NCBI RefSeq assembly: GCF_009909185.1
Contig: NZ_JAAAMV010000002.1
Coordinates: 1 to 64,000, forward strand
Source: Paenibacillus glycinis
GTDB taxonomy: Bacteria; Bacillota; Bacilli; Paenibacillales; Paenibacillaceae
Direction: 5' to 3'
DNA length: 64,000 bases
Part shown: positions 51,015 to 58,687 of the stretch, in pieces
How the letters are laid out: each line of letters starts with the position of its first letter
Numbering within the stretch: position 1 is the first letter of the stretch
Program-made: the position numbers and the translations under genes
Notes under the pieces: generated by a model
The model's database searches: none
Told to the model about the DNA's origin: nothing
What the model saw: only the letters and a program-made list of their open reading frames with translations

Positions 51015-52172
51015 TCAACGGTTTAGTGCGGCTAATACCCGCGTTTCGAAAAAGGCCATCAGGTTGTTGATTGTTGCTTCCGGATCTTCATCCGGGAAGA
51101 AGTGGCCGACGTTGTTCAACTTCACCATCTTGACATCGGAAGCCCTACTGGCCAAGAACGGGTTCAGCATATCGTAAAAGGTCGAGGCCAAGCCCAGCAC
51201 AGGCATGGTTAGCAACGGATAAGCGGTCAGATCTTTGATGTCTTGATTCCAGGCTTGAAACCAAGCGTTCGACGCGCGAATTGCATCGCGGCTGTCATAA
51301 GCTTGCGCGTACACGCTTCGGTCGAAGGCGTCAATCCGAGTCGGGTTAATCGACAAGTAGTCCATCACCCAGTTCTGCATAAGGTAAAACCGGCCTTCCA
51401 GCAGTTGCTGCGGCAAATCGGGCACGGAATTGAACGCGTCCCACCATGTAAAATAAATCGGATTTGGCTTGGTAAAGGCGTTGTCGGAAGGCAGAATGGA
51501 TACGAGCTTGAACGCTTCGCAGGGATGCGGCACATCAAGCATCGCGAGCTTTTTGACGGCGGACGGGTAATTAGCGGCGAAACTGTAGGCAACCATCGAC
51601 CCGATGTCGTGCCCAGCGATGTTTACCTGCTTCAAGCCCAGTTTGTCCACGAGCGCTTTAATGTCCTTAGCCATCATTTTCTTATCGTAGCCGCTCTGCG
51701 GCCTGCTTGTCCCGCCCATACCGCGCAAATCTACCGCGATGACGTGGAACCGCGTCGCGAGCGCGGGCATGATTTTGTGGTAAGACCACCAGGTTTGCGG
51801 CCAGCCCGGCAGCAGTACGAGCGGTTCGCCTTTGCCGCCTTCGACATAGTGAATACGGATACCGTTCGCCTCGGCGTAACCATTCTTGAAGCCGGGGAGT
51901 TTATTGATAAGTTCTGCATCAAGTTGGTCGATGGGCTGCATCATTCCAGCCGTGTAACTTGTATTGGAGAACATGGTGCTTGTGCTTGGCTGCGGAGTAT
52001 AGCTGCTTTGCCGTTTGGGAATGCCCTGATATTGGGATTGTACGTAGCCTGACGGTTGATAGGTGCTACGGTTCTGCTGAAGTTGAAACTGATTCTGATT
52101 CATCCCGAGCTGCTGTATGCCATTCGTGTAAGACCCTTTGCCATAGAACCCCTGCTGCCCAGACTGATTCAT
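51015..52172 (-). CDS. Alpha/beta hydrolase with Gln/Asn/Ser-rich N-terminal extension
   Basis: A 385-residue protein. Residues 1-85 are low-complexity (MNQSGQQGFYGKGSYTNG start, rich in Q, N, S, Y and G) with no signal peptide. Residues 90-385 form an epoxide-hydrolase/dehalogenase-like domain: LLPGWPQTWWSYHKIM near 122, VDLRGMGGTSRP, nucleophile Asp of IAGHDIGSMVAYSF near 190, and the final His of LNNVGHFFPDEDP. The extension resembles disordered segments of Bacillus spore-coat proteins, so spore-surface targeting is possible (inference). AGGGAGG precedes the ATG. Confidence 0.87.
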   Translation of the reverse strand: MNQSGQQGFYGKGSYTNGIQQLGMNQNQFQLQQNRSTYQPSGYVQSQYQGIPKRQSSYTPQPSTSTMFSNTSYTAGMMQPIDQLDAELINKLPGFKNGYAEANGIRIHYVEGGKGEPLVLLPGWPQTWWSYHKIMPALATRFHVIAVDLRGMGGTSRPQSGYDKKMMAKDIKALVDKLGLKQVNIAGHDIGSMVAYSFAANYPSAVKKLAMLDVPHPCEAFKLVSILPSDNAFTKPNPIYFTWWDAFNSVPDLPQQLLEGRFYLMQNWVMDYLSINPTRIDAFDRSVYAQAYDSRDAIRASNAWFQAWNQDIKDLTAYPLLTMPVLGLASTFYDMLNPFLASRASDVKMVKLNNVGHFFPDEDPEATINNLMAFFETRVLAALNR

Positions 52173-52473
52173 GAGTTGTCCTCCCTAAATAGTTGAAGTT
52201 CGATCGGCGAATCGAAGCTAGGCACCTCGTTCCCCAATAATCACCTTTTATCTTTGGAGGAATATTACGAATTTATGACCGTTAGAATTTGGATTTGAAT
52301 CTCAGCAAAAGGTATACACTACTTCAACACTTCGTTACAGGGTGACGGATTATGTACGTTGGCTGCTGTGTCCGCCGTGCATGAATCCCCACTTTTTTTC
52401 GTTGAAATAAAGGGGCAAGATAGCTTTCGGAATCCAACATTTCATTGCGTATATACAATTTTGAATTGAGAAA

Positions 52474-52503
52474 TTGACATATTGCAAATCCGTAATATAT
52501 AAT
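52474..52503 (+). promoter_or_regulatory. Promoter giving a leaderless ArsR-type mRNA
   Basis: TTGACA (52474-52479), 18-base spacer, TATAAT (52498-52503). The expected start point is about 52510, at the ATG of 52511; an upstream ATG at 52502 lies inside the -10 box and cannot be used by this transcript. Bases 52173-52473 show no gene or other recognisable feature. Confidence 0.65.
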
Positions 52504-52510
52504 GAGCGAC

Positions 52511-52810
52511 ATGACCAACCCAATCGAAATTTTTAAGGCACTTTCCAATGAGGCGCGTATTCAAATATTAGAATGGCTGAAGGATCCAACCACCCATTTT
52601 TCTCCCCAGGAAGGGGCTGATCTTGTTACGGTCGGGGTATGCGTAAGTCAGATTACCGAAAAATTGAATTTGAATCAATCCACCGCTTCGCAATATCTTT
52701 CCATGCTTCAACGAGCTGGGCTGGTCCATGCGACGCGTTCAGGGAAATGGACCTACTACAGAAGGAATGAAGAGGCGATTAAGGAAATCGGCCGGTTCCT
52801 TCAGAAATAA
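52511..52810 (+). CDS. ArsR-family regulator, probably leaderless
   Basis: A 99-residue winged-helix protein: MTNPIEIFKALSNEARIQIL, VCVSQITEKLNLNQSTASQYLSML recognition region, and SGKWTYYRRNEEAIKEIGRFL. A Cys lies at the start of the recognition segment (GVCVSQI), but there is no CxC, so it is not a classical arsenic sensor. No ribosome binding site exists; the promoter geometry suggests a leaderless transcript. The Fe-alcohol dehydrogenase gene downstream is a plausible target. Confidence 0.83.
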   Translation: MTNPIEIFKALSNEARIQILEWLKDPTTHFSPQEGADLVTVGVCVSQITEKLNLNQSTASQYLSMLQRAGLVHATRSGKWTYYRRNEEAIKEIGRFLQK

Positions 52811-52826
52811 CCGAATACCGGATACG

Positions 52827-52858
52827 GAAAACTGAATGGATGTTCGAATTCAGTTTTC
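52827..52858 (+). terminator. Hairpin after the ArsR-type gene
   Basis: GAAAACTGAAT...ATTCAGTTTTC, an 11-bp perfect stem with a 10-base loop. Confidence 0.65.
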
Positions 52859-53060
52859 CTACGAACAAACATATCGACAATTTGCGAACTCTAAATATTT
52901 TTTTGATCACTCATATCGATTATTTGAAATATATAAATGTTACTTTAAGGAGGTGATGTGCATCTGGAAAGATCTCGATCCGCATGACGGTTTTACGGAT
53001 TAAGGATAGTGATGGTTGGTCAAAGAACTTAAAACTACAATCGAGAGGTGTATAACGAAT

Positions 53061-54227
53061 ATGGAAAGCTTTGCGTTTCATAATCCTACTAAGCTTTTGT
53101 TCGGTAAAGGTCAAGTAAGCAGCTTGAAAAAAGAGATTCCCGCGTACGGCAAACGCGTCCTTCTCTTGTACGGCGGCGGAAGCATTAAAAAAAGCGGCCT
53201 TTACGACAAAGTAATCGGCGAACTGAACGAAATCGACGCCTACGTCGTTGAGCTGGGGGGCGTTGAGCCGAATCCGCGGCTCACGACCGTCAACCAAGGG
53301 ATTGCCCTCATCCGAGAAAATCAGCTCGATTTTATTCTTGCGGTCGGCGGCGGCAGCGTCATCGACGCCGCGAAGGCGATCGCCGCGGGCGTTCCCTACG
53401 ACGGCGACGTATGGGATATCGTGACGAGCAAGGCAAAAGCACCTTCCAGCGCCGTACCGATCGGCACGGTAATCACGATCGCGGGAACGGGATCCGAGAT
53501 GAACGGAAATTCCGTCATCACGAATTGGGAGACGAATACGAAAGCCTTCTTTAACTCCAATCACGTGCTTCCGAGATTCAGTATTCTAGATCCGGAGCTT
53601 ACATCCACCGTACCTCGGGACCAGACGGTATACGGCAGCGTGGATATTATGGCCCATGTTTTCGAACAGTATTTTCATGCTTCGAGCAATGCGCCTCTTC
53701 AAGAACGAATCGGCGAAGCGATTCTTCGCACCGTCATCGAAACGGCGCCTAAGCTCGTGAACGACTTGAACAATTATGATTATCGTGAAGTCATGCTCTT
53801 AAACGGCACATTGGCCTTAAACGGACTAACCGGAATGGGCGTGAATCCGGATTGGGCGACGCATCTGATCGAACATGCAGTATCGGCTGTCCACGACATT
53901 CCGCATGGCGGCGGGATCGCGATCATTGCTCCGCATTGGATGGAACATGTCGCGGCCGTACGCCCCGAGAAAGTCGCGCAGCTGGGCGTTCGCGTATTCG
54001 ATCTGGATCCAACGGGAAAAACGGATGCAGAATTGGCATCGGAAGCGATTCAGGCACTCCGGGCATTTTGGGCGTCCATTGGAGCGCCTGCGAAGCTGTC
54101 GGACTATGGAATCGATGACAAGGAAATTGAACTGATGACGGAAAGAGCGATGCTCGCCGAACAAATCGGTAACTATGTTCCGCTTACAAAGGATGACGTC
54201 AGAACCATTTTGAGAAAATCTTTATAA
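53061..54227 (+). CDS. Iron-containing (group III) alcohol dehydrogenase
   Basis: A 388-residue NAD(P)-dependent dehydrogenase of the butanol-dehydrogenase/YugJ type. It starts MESFAFHNPTKLLFGKGQV, has the GGGSVIDAAKAIA cofactor motif near residue 95, and metal ligands Asp and His in VDIMAHVFEQYF near 195 and HLIEHAVSAVHDIPHGGG near 270. It reduces aldehydes to alcohols or the reverse. GAGAGGTG lies ten bases before the ATG. A GGAGGTG site with very short frames lies around 52950-53060 but no gene is convincing there. Confidence 0.92.
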   Translation: MESFAFHNPTKLLFGKGQVSSLKKEIPAYGKRVLLLYGGGSIKKSGLYDKVIGELNEIDAYVVELGGVEPNPRLTTVNQGIALIRENQLDFILAVGGGSVIDAAKAIAAGVPYDGDVWDIVTSKAKAPSSAVPIGTVITIAGTGSEMNGNSVITNWETNTKAFFNSNHVLPRFSILDPELTSTVPRDQTVYGSVDIMAHVFEQYFHASSNAPLQERIGEAILRTVIETAPKLVNDLNNYDYREVMLLNGTLALNGLTGMGVNPDWATHLIEHAVSAVHDIPHGGGIAIIAPHWMEHVAAVRPEKVAQLGVRVFDLDPTGKTDAELASEAIQALRAFWASIGAPAKLSDYGIDDKEIELMTERAMLAEQIGNYVPLTKDDVRTILRKSL

Positions 54228-54239
54228 CGAACTCAAAAT

Positions 54240-54272
54240 AGGGCTGACTCAAAGAGAGACAGCCCTGTTTTC
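54240..54272 (+). terminator. Terminator after the alcohol dehydrogenase
   Basis: AGGGCTG - ACTCAAAGAGAGA - CAGCCCT followed by GTTTTC. Confidence 0.7.
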
Positions 54273-54446
54273 GCGTCCCGTAAATACGCCCTGTTCCATC
54301 GGTTCCTCCGGGGAAGAAATGAACCGCCCCCAAGGCGATCGGTTCATTGAATAGCCCATGGGACGGATGCTCGATTGAGAACGACCTTGCATAGGCAGAC
54401 TTGATGCAAGGTAAGCAAAAAGCAGTCATATTCGGAGGAATTATAA

Positions 54447-55574
54447 ATGAATGAAACGATGAACCGCCTTCTAAAGCCGTTTGCATCCGACAAGCTTTCC
54501 TTAAAAAATCGCATCGTCATGGCGCCGCTTACGCGCTCTTTCTCGCCAAACGGCGTTCCGGGCGAAAACGTAGCCCACTATTACCGTCGACGCGCGGAAA
54601 ATCAAGTTGGACTTATCATTACGGAAGGAACCGTGATTAATGATGCGGCTGCCTCGGGTGATCCCGACGTTCCGCGTTTTCATGGCAAGGACGCATTAGA
54701 CGGATGGGCAAAGGTTGTGGAAGAAGTTCATGCTGCAGGAGCGAAAATTGTACCCCAAATATGGCATGTTGGCATGACACGAGCATCTAACGATAGCTGG
54801 ACGAAACCAGATCGGCTTCCGAATCCAGAAGCGCCGGCAGTAGGACCATCCGGTATCGAAGTGTATTCCATGCAACAAGCAGCTGAACCTTTGACCGAAG
54901 AAAGAATCCGATCGATCATCGCAGCATACGGTCAAGCCGCTGCCGATGCGAAACGGCTGGGTTTCGACGGTGTTGAGATTCATGGTGCGCATTCGTATCT
55001 TATTGATGAATTTTTTTGGGAAAAGACAAACCGACGGACAGATAAATACGGCGGCGACTTCGTGCAAAGAACGCGCTTTGCCGTTGAGGTCATCGAGGCG
55101 GTCCGCAAGGCCGTCGGTCCAGAATTCCCCATTATTTTCCGGATGTCACAATGGAAGCTCGGCGAACATCGGTCAAACTTGGTCAACAGTCCGGAAGAAC
55201 TTGCCATGTTCCTCAAACCGCTCGTAGAGGCCGGGGTAGACCTTTTTCATGTTTCGACGTATCGGTTTTACACGCCCGAATTTGACGGCTCAGATCTTAA
55301 TCTTGCGGGTTGGGTGAAGAAATTGACGGGTAAACCAACCATTGCCGTAGGCTCGGTCGGTCTTACCAGCGACCTTACTACTGCCCATGTAGAGCATTCC
55401 GTTGAAACGAACTTGAAAAAGCTTGCTGATGAGATTGAAAATGAAACTTACGATTTAGTGGCGGTTGGTCGCGCCCTGTTGGCCGATCCGGCATGGGTAA
55501 CCAAAACACGTGACGGCCGATCGGACGAAATTATTCCATTCGTCTTCCCTGAATCACTTAGAACATTGTCTTGA
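54447..55574 (+). CDS. Ene-reductase of the old yellow enzyme family
   Basis: A 375-residue FMN-binding TIM-barrel NADH:flavin oxidoreductase. Features: LKNRIVMAPLTRSFSPNGVP near the N-terminus, PQIWHVGMTRA near 100, GFDGVEIHGAHSYLIDEFFW near 180 (His-x-x-x pair binding substrate carbonyl; here H-G-A-H), and VAVGRALLADPAW near the end. Length and motifs match NemA/XenB-like alkene reductases. It reduces activated C=C bonds in enals, enones or nitro compounds. GGAGG precedes the ATG. The SDR gene follows 58 bp later. Confidence 0.92.
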   Translation: MNETMNRLLKPFASDKLSLKNRIVMAPLTRSFSPNGVPGENVAHYYRRRAENQVGLIITEGTVINDAAASGDPDVPRFHGKDALDGWAKVVEEVHAAGAKIVPQIWHVGMTRASNDSWTKPDRLPNPEAPAVGPSGIEVYSMQQAAEPLTEERIRSIIAAYGQAAADAKRLGFDGVEIHGAHSYLIDEFFWEKTNRRTDKYGGDFVQRTRFAVEVIEAVRKAVGPEFPIIFRMSQWKLGEHRSNLVNSPEELAMFLKPLVEAGVDLFHVSTYRFYTPEFDGSDLNLAGWVKKLTGKPTIAVGSVGLTSDLTTAHVEHSVETNLKKLADEIENETYDLVAVGRALLADPAWVTKTRDGRSDEIIPFVFPESLRTLS

Positions 55575-55632
55575 CGTTCAAAATACGGGCTATCGCATTC
55601 ACCAACGAGACAAGTTTAGAAGGAGAACATCG

Positions 55633-56607
55633 ATGACAACTAAACAGGCTCCTATCGGCTCCGGTTTCGGAGCTTCAACGACCGCCGTCGAGGTTATGAA
55701 GGGGATTGATTTAACTGGCAAAATCGCCATTGTTACAGGGGGTTATTCCGGAATAGGCTTAGAAACGGTGCGCGCGTTTTGCTCCGCCGGAGCCAAGGTC
55801 ATGGTCCCAGCCCGAAATATCGAGAAAGCTAAAAAGGCATTGGCCGGCTTGCCGGATGTCCTAATTGACACAATGGACTTGCTTATTCCGGCCACGATCG
55901 ATGCATTTGCGGATCGTTTCCTTCGCCAATTCGAAAAGCTTCACATCTTGGTAAATAACGCGGGCGTGATGGCAACGCCGCTCATGCGGGACGAGCGCGG
56001 CTACGAATCCCAGTTCTCGGCGAACCATCTCGGTCACTTTCAATTGACCTGCCGCCTTTGGCCTGCGCTCGTAGGTGCAGAAGGGGCTCGTGTCATAGCG
56101 CTCTCTTCCTATGCGCATCGGAGGGCGGGACTCAATTTCGACGATCTTAATTTCGAGCGCCGCGAATACGATCCATGGCTTGCTTATGGGCAAGCTAAGA
56201 CCGCGAACGCTTTGTTCGCCGTCGCACTTGACTCGATTGGAAAGCACTATGGCGTGCGGGCTTTCTCCGTCCATCCGGGCGGGATCGTTACGGATCTTCA
56301 ACGTCATTTATCGCAAGCTGATATGGACGCCTTAAATATTCTCGACGAAACCGGCATGCCGATTATTGATCCGGATCATAATAAGAAGACTCCCCAGCAA
56401 GGAGCGGCAACGAGCGTCTGGTGCGCGACTAGCCCTTTACTTGCGGGTAGAGGAGGCGTTTATTGCGCGGATTGCGAAATTGCCCGCGCACTGCCAAGAG
56501 ATGCTTCAACCGAGATGCATGGCGTGCGCCCTCGTGCAACGGATCCCGTTGCTGCCGGTCGGCTTTGGCAGATTAGCGAGCAACTCACCGGCGTAAAACT
56601 CGACTGA
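55633..56607 (+). CDS. SDR-family oxidoreductase (paralogue of 30720)
   Basis: A 324-residue retinol-dehydrogenase/WWOX-like SDR: TGGYSGIGLETVRAF loop near residue 37, VNNAGVM near 110, catalytic YGQAKTANALF near 185, and C-terminal GGVYCADCEIA. It shares start and domain layout with the SDR at 30720 but differs at many positions. GAAGGAG precedes the ATG at 55633; an in-frame upstream extension overlaps the ene-reductase gene and is rejected. Probably in one operon with the ene-reductase. Confidence 0.9.
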   Translation: MTTKQAPIGSGFGASTTAVEVMKGIDLTGKIAIVTGGYSGIGLETVRAFCSAGAKVMVPARNIEKAKKALAGLPDVLIDTMDLLIPATIDAFADRFLRQFEKLHILVNNAGVMATPLMRDERGYESQFSANHLGHFQLTCRLWPALVGAEGARVIALSSYAHRRAGLNFDDLNFERREYDPWLAYGQAKTANALFAVALDSIGKHYGVRAFSVHPGGIVTDLQRHLSQADMDALNILDETGMPIIDPDHNKKTPQQGAATSVWCATSPLLAGRGGVYCADCEIARALPRDASTEMHGVRPRATDPVAAGRLWQISEQLTGVKLD

Positions 56608-56646
56608 TGCTGCAATCCGAAGGCAAATTTTGACTGAAATCAATGA

Positions 56647-56875
56647 TTGACTTTCTATCTACTAGAAGGTAGAATTCGAACATAACGAAAAAACGGCAGG
56701 GTTGATCCCCGAAGGCACATGGAATCTTGGCCTCCCATTAGGGGCGCAGCTCCTTGCAAGAACCTTCAAGAGATGCTAATCGGTTCAACTTGATTGCGGA
56801 AGGTATAATGTTCACCTTAAAAGCAAGTGGAGAAAGCACACCGTTATTTCGTTTTAACTACCTTTTAGTAGGTAG
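56647..56875 (+). promoter_or_regulatory. Promoter with operator in spacer, and a second related operator
   Basis: TTGACT (56647-56652), 17-base spacer, TAGAAT (56670-56675). The palindrome CTAC-TAGAAG-GTAG (56659-56672) lies over spacer and -10 box. A second related site, CTACC-TTTTAGTA-GGTAG, is at 56858-56875 directly before the next frame. Both look like dimer sites for a TetR- or HxlR-type repressor not identified here. The 180 bp between the sites contain only unrecognised coding-like debris. Confidence 0.6.
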
Positions 56876-56879
56876 CTAG

Positions 56880-57122
56880 ATGATTTCAGACATACAACTA
56901 ACCAAAGAGTTATACGAAGAAAATAAGCAATGTTTTAAGTCCATTGACAAGTATATAAGAAATAACTTGTTAAGTAAGCATCATAATTGCATAAGAGTGC
57001 TGCAAGAATTGCGTAAGCTAGAAGAAGGGGAGTTTAACCCTATTTGCCCATACGCTTATGCTTATATTTTTTGGAGGCAGACAATACTTAATGCTCAGCA
57101 TTTTTATAGCATCGAAGAATGA
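56880..57122 (+). CDS. Hypothetical protein, AT-rich
   Basis: An 80-residue protein (MISDIQLTKELYEENKQCF...), mostly helical and charged, with two Cys-containing helices. I do not recognise it. The only ribosome-binding support is AGGTAG five bases upstream, which is part of the operator at 56871. Base composition is much lower in GC than the genes on either side. It overlaps the next frame. Confidence 0.4.
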   Translation: MISDIQLTKELYEENKQCFKSIDKYIRNNLLSKHHNCIRVLQELRKLEEGEFNPICPYAYAYIFWRQTILNAQHFYSIEE

Positions 57123-57405
57123 TCAACAATTTCCAGCAAGCCAATCTGGAACGAGAAATTTCGTTACACAGCTTATAGAAGAAACGCTTATGGACCTAAG
57201 AGATAGGTTATCGGCTCAAATTAACCTGGACGTGAGAGATACCGCTGCTGTACTAAAGTCTGGTGTTAAACCGTTACACAACAGAATTCTGCTTGAATTA
57301 CTTTTATCATTGGTTGTCGATAGCAAAGGAAAATGCTGCAGCTATACGCGTCCCAACATGGGCGTATGGTTATTTTTGTTAGTGAATCTTCAGTTCGATG
57401 GGTAA
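57091..57405 (+). CDS. Hypothetical protein, AT-rich
   Basis: A 104-residue open frame (MLSIFIASKNDQQFPASQSG...) ending in a hydrophobic stretch (GVWLFLLVNLQF). Its start is uncertain: a GGAGG lies 14 bases upstream of ATG 57091. No family match is evident. A hairpin TACGCGTCCC...GGGCGTA near 57347-57368 lies inside its 3' end and is followed by TTATTTTTG, so the coding status is doubtful. Confidence 0.3.
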   Translation: MLSIFIASKNDQQFPASQSGTRNFVTQLIEETLMDLRDRLSAQINLDVRDTAAVLKSGVKPLHNRILLELLLSLVVDSKGKCCSYTRPNMGVWLFLLVNLQFDG

Positions 57406-57407
57406 TG

Positions 57408-57497
57408 GGATAAAGTTCTTGTCATTTATGACATCAAGTTCTTGTCAAACCGACAACAATCATTTATGACATCAAGTTCTTGTCAAACCGACAACAA
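57408..57497 (+). repeat. Composite palindromic repeat, copy 9 (head units only)
   Basis: GATAAAGTTCTTGTCATTTATG followed by two direct copies of GACATCAAGTTCTTGTCAAACCGACAAC (in pieces) separated by AATCATTTAT. Only left-arm units are present; there is no return arm, no GC-rich middle hairpin and no hairpin B. Orientation is as in the others. It marks the right-hand limit of the repeats, just before the GC-rich germination operon. Confidence 0.85.
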
Positions 57498-57580
57498 GAG
57501 AAGAAACAAATGATAGAACGATTTAATGACATATGTATAAAATACGGGTTTTGTGAAAAAGTGTATAAGAAACCCCGGGT

Positions 57581-58687
57581 TCACTTAACCCCTCCAGAAC
57601 TCTTAATCTCAACCCGCACGTTCGGCTTAAACGCCAGCTTCGGATAAATCGTTTCCCACGCCGTCCATTCGGCTTGCTGCCCGTTATGATGCGTTGCGCA
57701 GTAATGCAATCCGAATCCGATCGGATCCACGTTCAGCGCCTGCAGCTTTTGCAGCAAATGCGTGTAGCGCGCGGCGACGCCTTGTTCGGCAAGCCGTTCG
57801 TAATACGACCACGGCTTCTCATAAAAGGATTTCGACGATTCCTCGGCTTGGCCGATCATGCGCACGTTCAAGTGCAACACCGGCGCCAAATCTTCGGATG
57901 TGTCGATGTTATAGTTGGTCTTGATCTTATCCACGTTCAAGGCAAATTGAATTTGATCCGTTTTCGTCTCGATATCGAATTTCTGATATTTCGCCACCAA
58001 TTTATTGAAGATTCGCGTTTCCTCCGGACTCAGCACGGCTTTCAATTTCGTCTTGTCGAACACGGCCACCTGATCGATCAAGTACGCGTTGCCCGTCGGC
58101 CGAATGATCGGCAAATACGGATCGAGCCCCTTCTCGGTCACTCGACGATGAAAATCGAACAAATATTCGGTCACGATATACGACGATTCGGTGCCGTCAT
58201 GGTCGAAGCTCAAGAACAAACTGTCGCCCGGGAACCGTTCGGAATCGGTTTTCACGTTCAGCACTTCTTCGGCGCTCGGATCGCCCAGCGCCATGTAAGC
58301 GGCTCCTTGGATATCCCGTCTGCGCATGAACCAGTCCAGCGTATCCTTCTGCAGGATCTCCGCGCTCATTTGTTTGCCGATGACGACGATCTTGGCTTGC
58401 GAGAAGTCCAATTCTTTATCGACCTTGGATTTCATATGCCGTATCGCTTCGGTAATGGAACTCGCGTCATCGCTGACGAGCTGATACGTGTTGGTTTTGC
58501 CGGGCTCGATTTTGGAGAACGGAATCGCCATTTTCAAGGAAACATGATACGGCTTGTCGGGCTTCTCCGATTTATCGATGCCGATGGCCATCACGAAGAA
58601 ACGCCGATCGATGTCCTTGAAGCCGCAGCCGGGCAAACCCGCGAGCAGCAGCATTCCTACGCTCATCCACAGTATCGTCCGTTTCAC
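57581..58687 (-). CDS. Spore germination receptor C subunit (Ger(x)C lipoprotein), second operon
   Basis: A 368-residue lipoprotein: signal MKRTILWMSVGMLLLAGLPGC with lipobox LPGC, then FKDIDRRFFVMAIGIDKSEK and SKVDKELDFSQAKIVVIGKQ. The hallmark CWD after the lipobox is replaced by CGF. The C-terminal domain carries the WSYYERLAEQGVAARYTHLL-type helix. The start is a GTG at 58687 overlapping the B-subunit stop (GTGA), with GGAGG upstream. GC-rich codons. Confidence 0.9.
   Translation of the reverse strand: MKRTILWMSVGMLLLAGLPGCGFKDIDRRFFVMAIGIDKSEKPDKPYHVSLKMAIPFSKIEPGKTNTYQLVSDDASSITEAIRHMKSKVDKELDFSQAKIVVIGKQMSAEILQKDTLDWFMRRRDIQGAAYMALGDPSAEEVLNVKTDSERFPGDSLFLSFDHDGTESSYIVTEYLFDFHRRVTEKGLDPYLPIIRPTGNAYLIDQVAVFDKTKLKAVLSPEETRIFNKLVAKYQKFDIETKTDQIQFALNVDKIKTNYNIDTSEDLAPVLHLNVRMIGQAEESSKSFYEKPWSYYERLAEQGVAARYTHLLQKLQALNVDPIGFGLHYCATHHNGQQAEWTAWETIYPKLAFKPNVRVEIKSSGGVK

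Noticed and set aside
101..57497. Composite repeats as a CRISPR array or integron attC sites.
   Set aside because: Copies are kilobases apart without spacers and no cas or integrase gene is present. The arms lack the GTTRRRY/RYYYAAC ends of attC sites.
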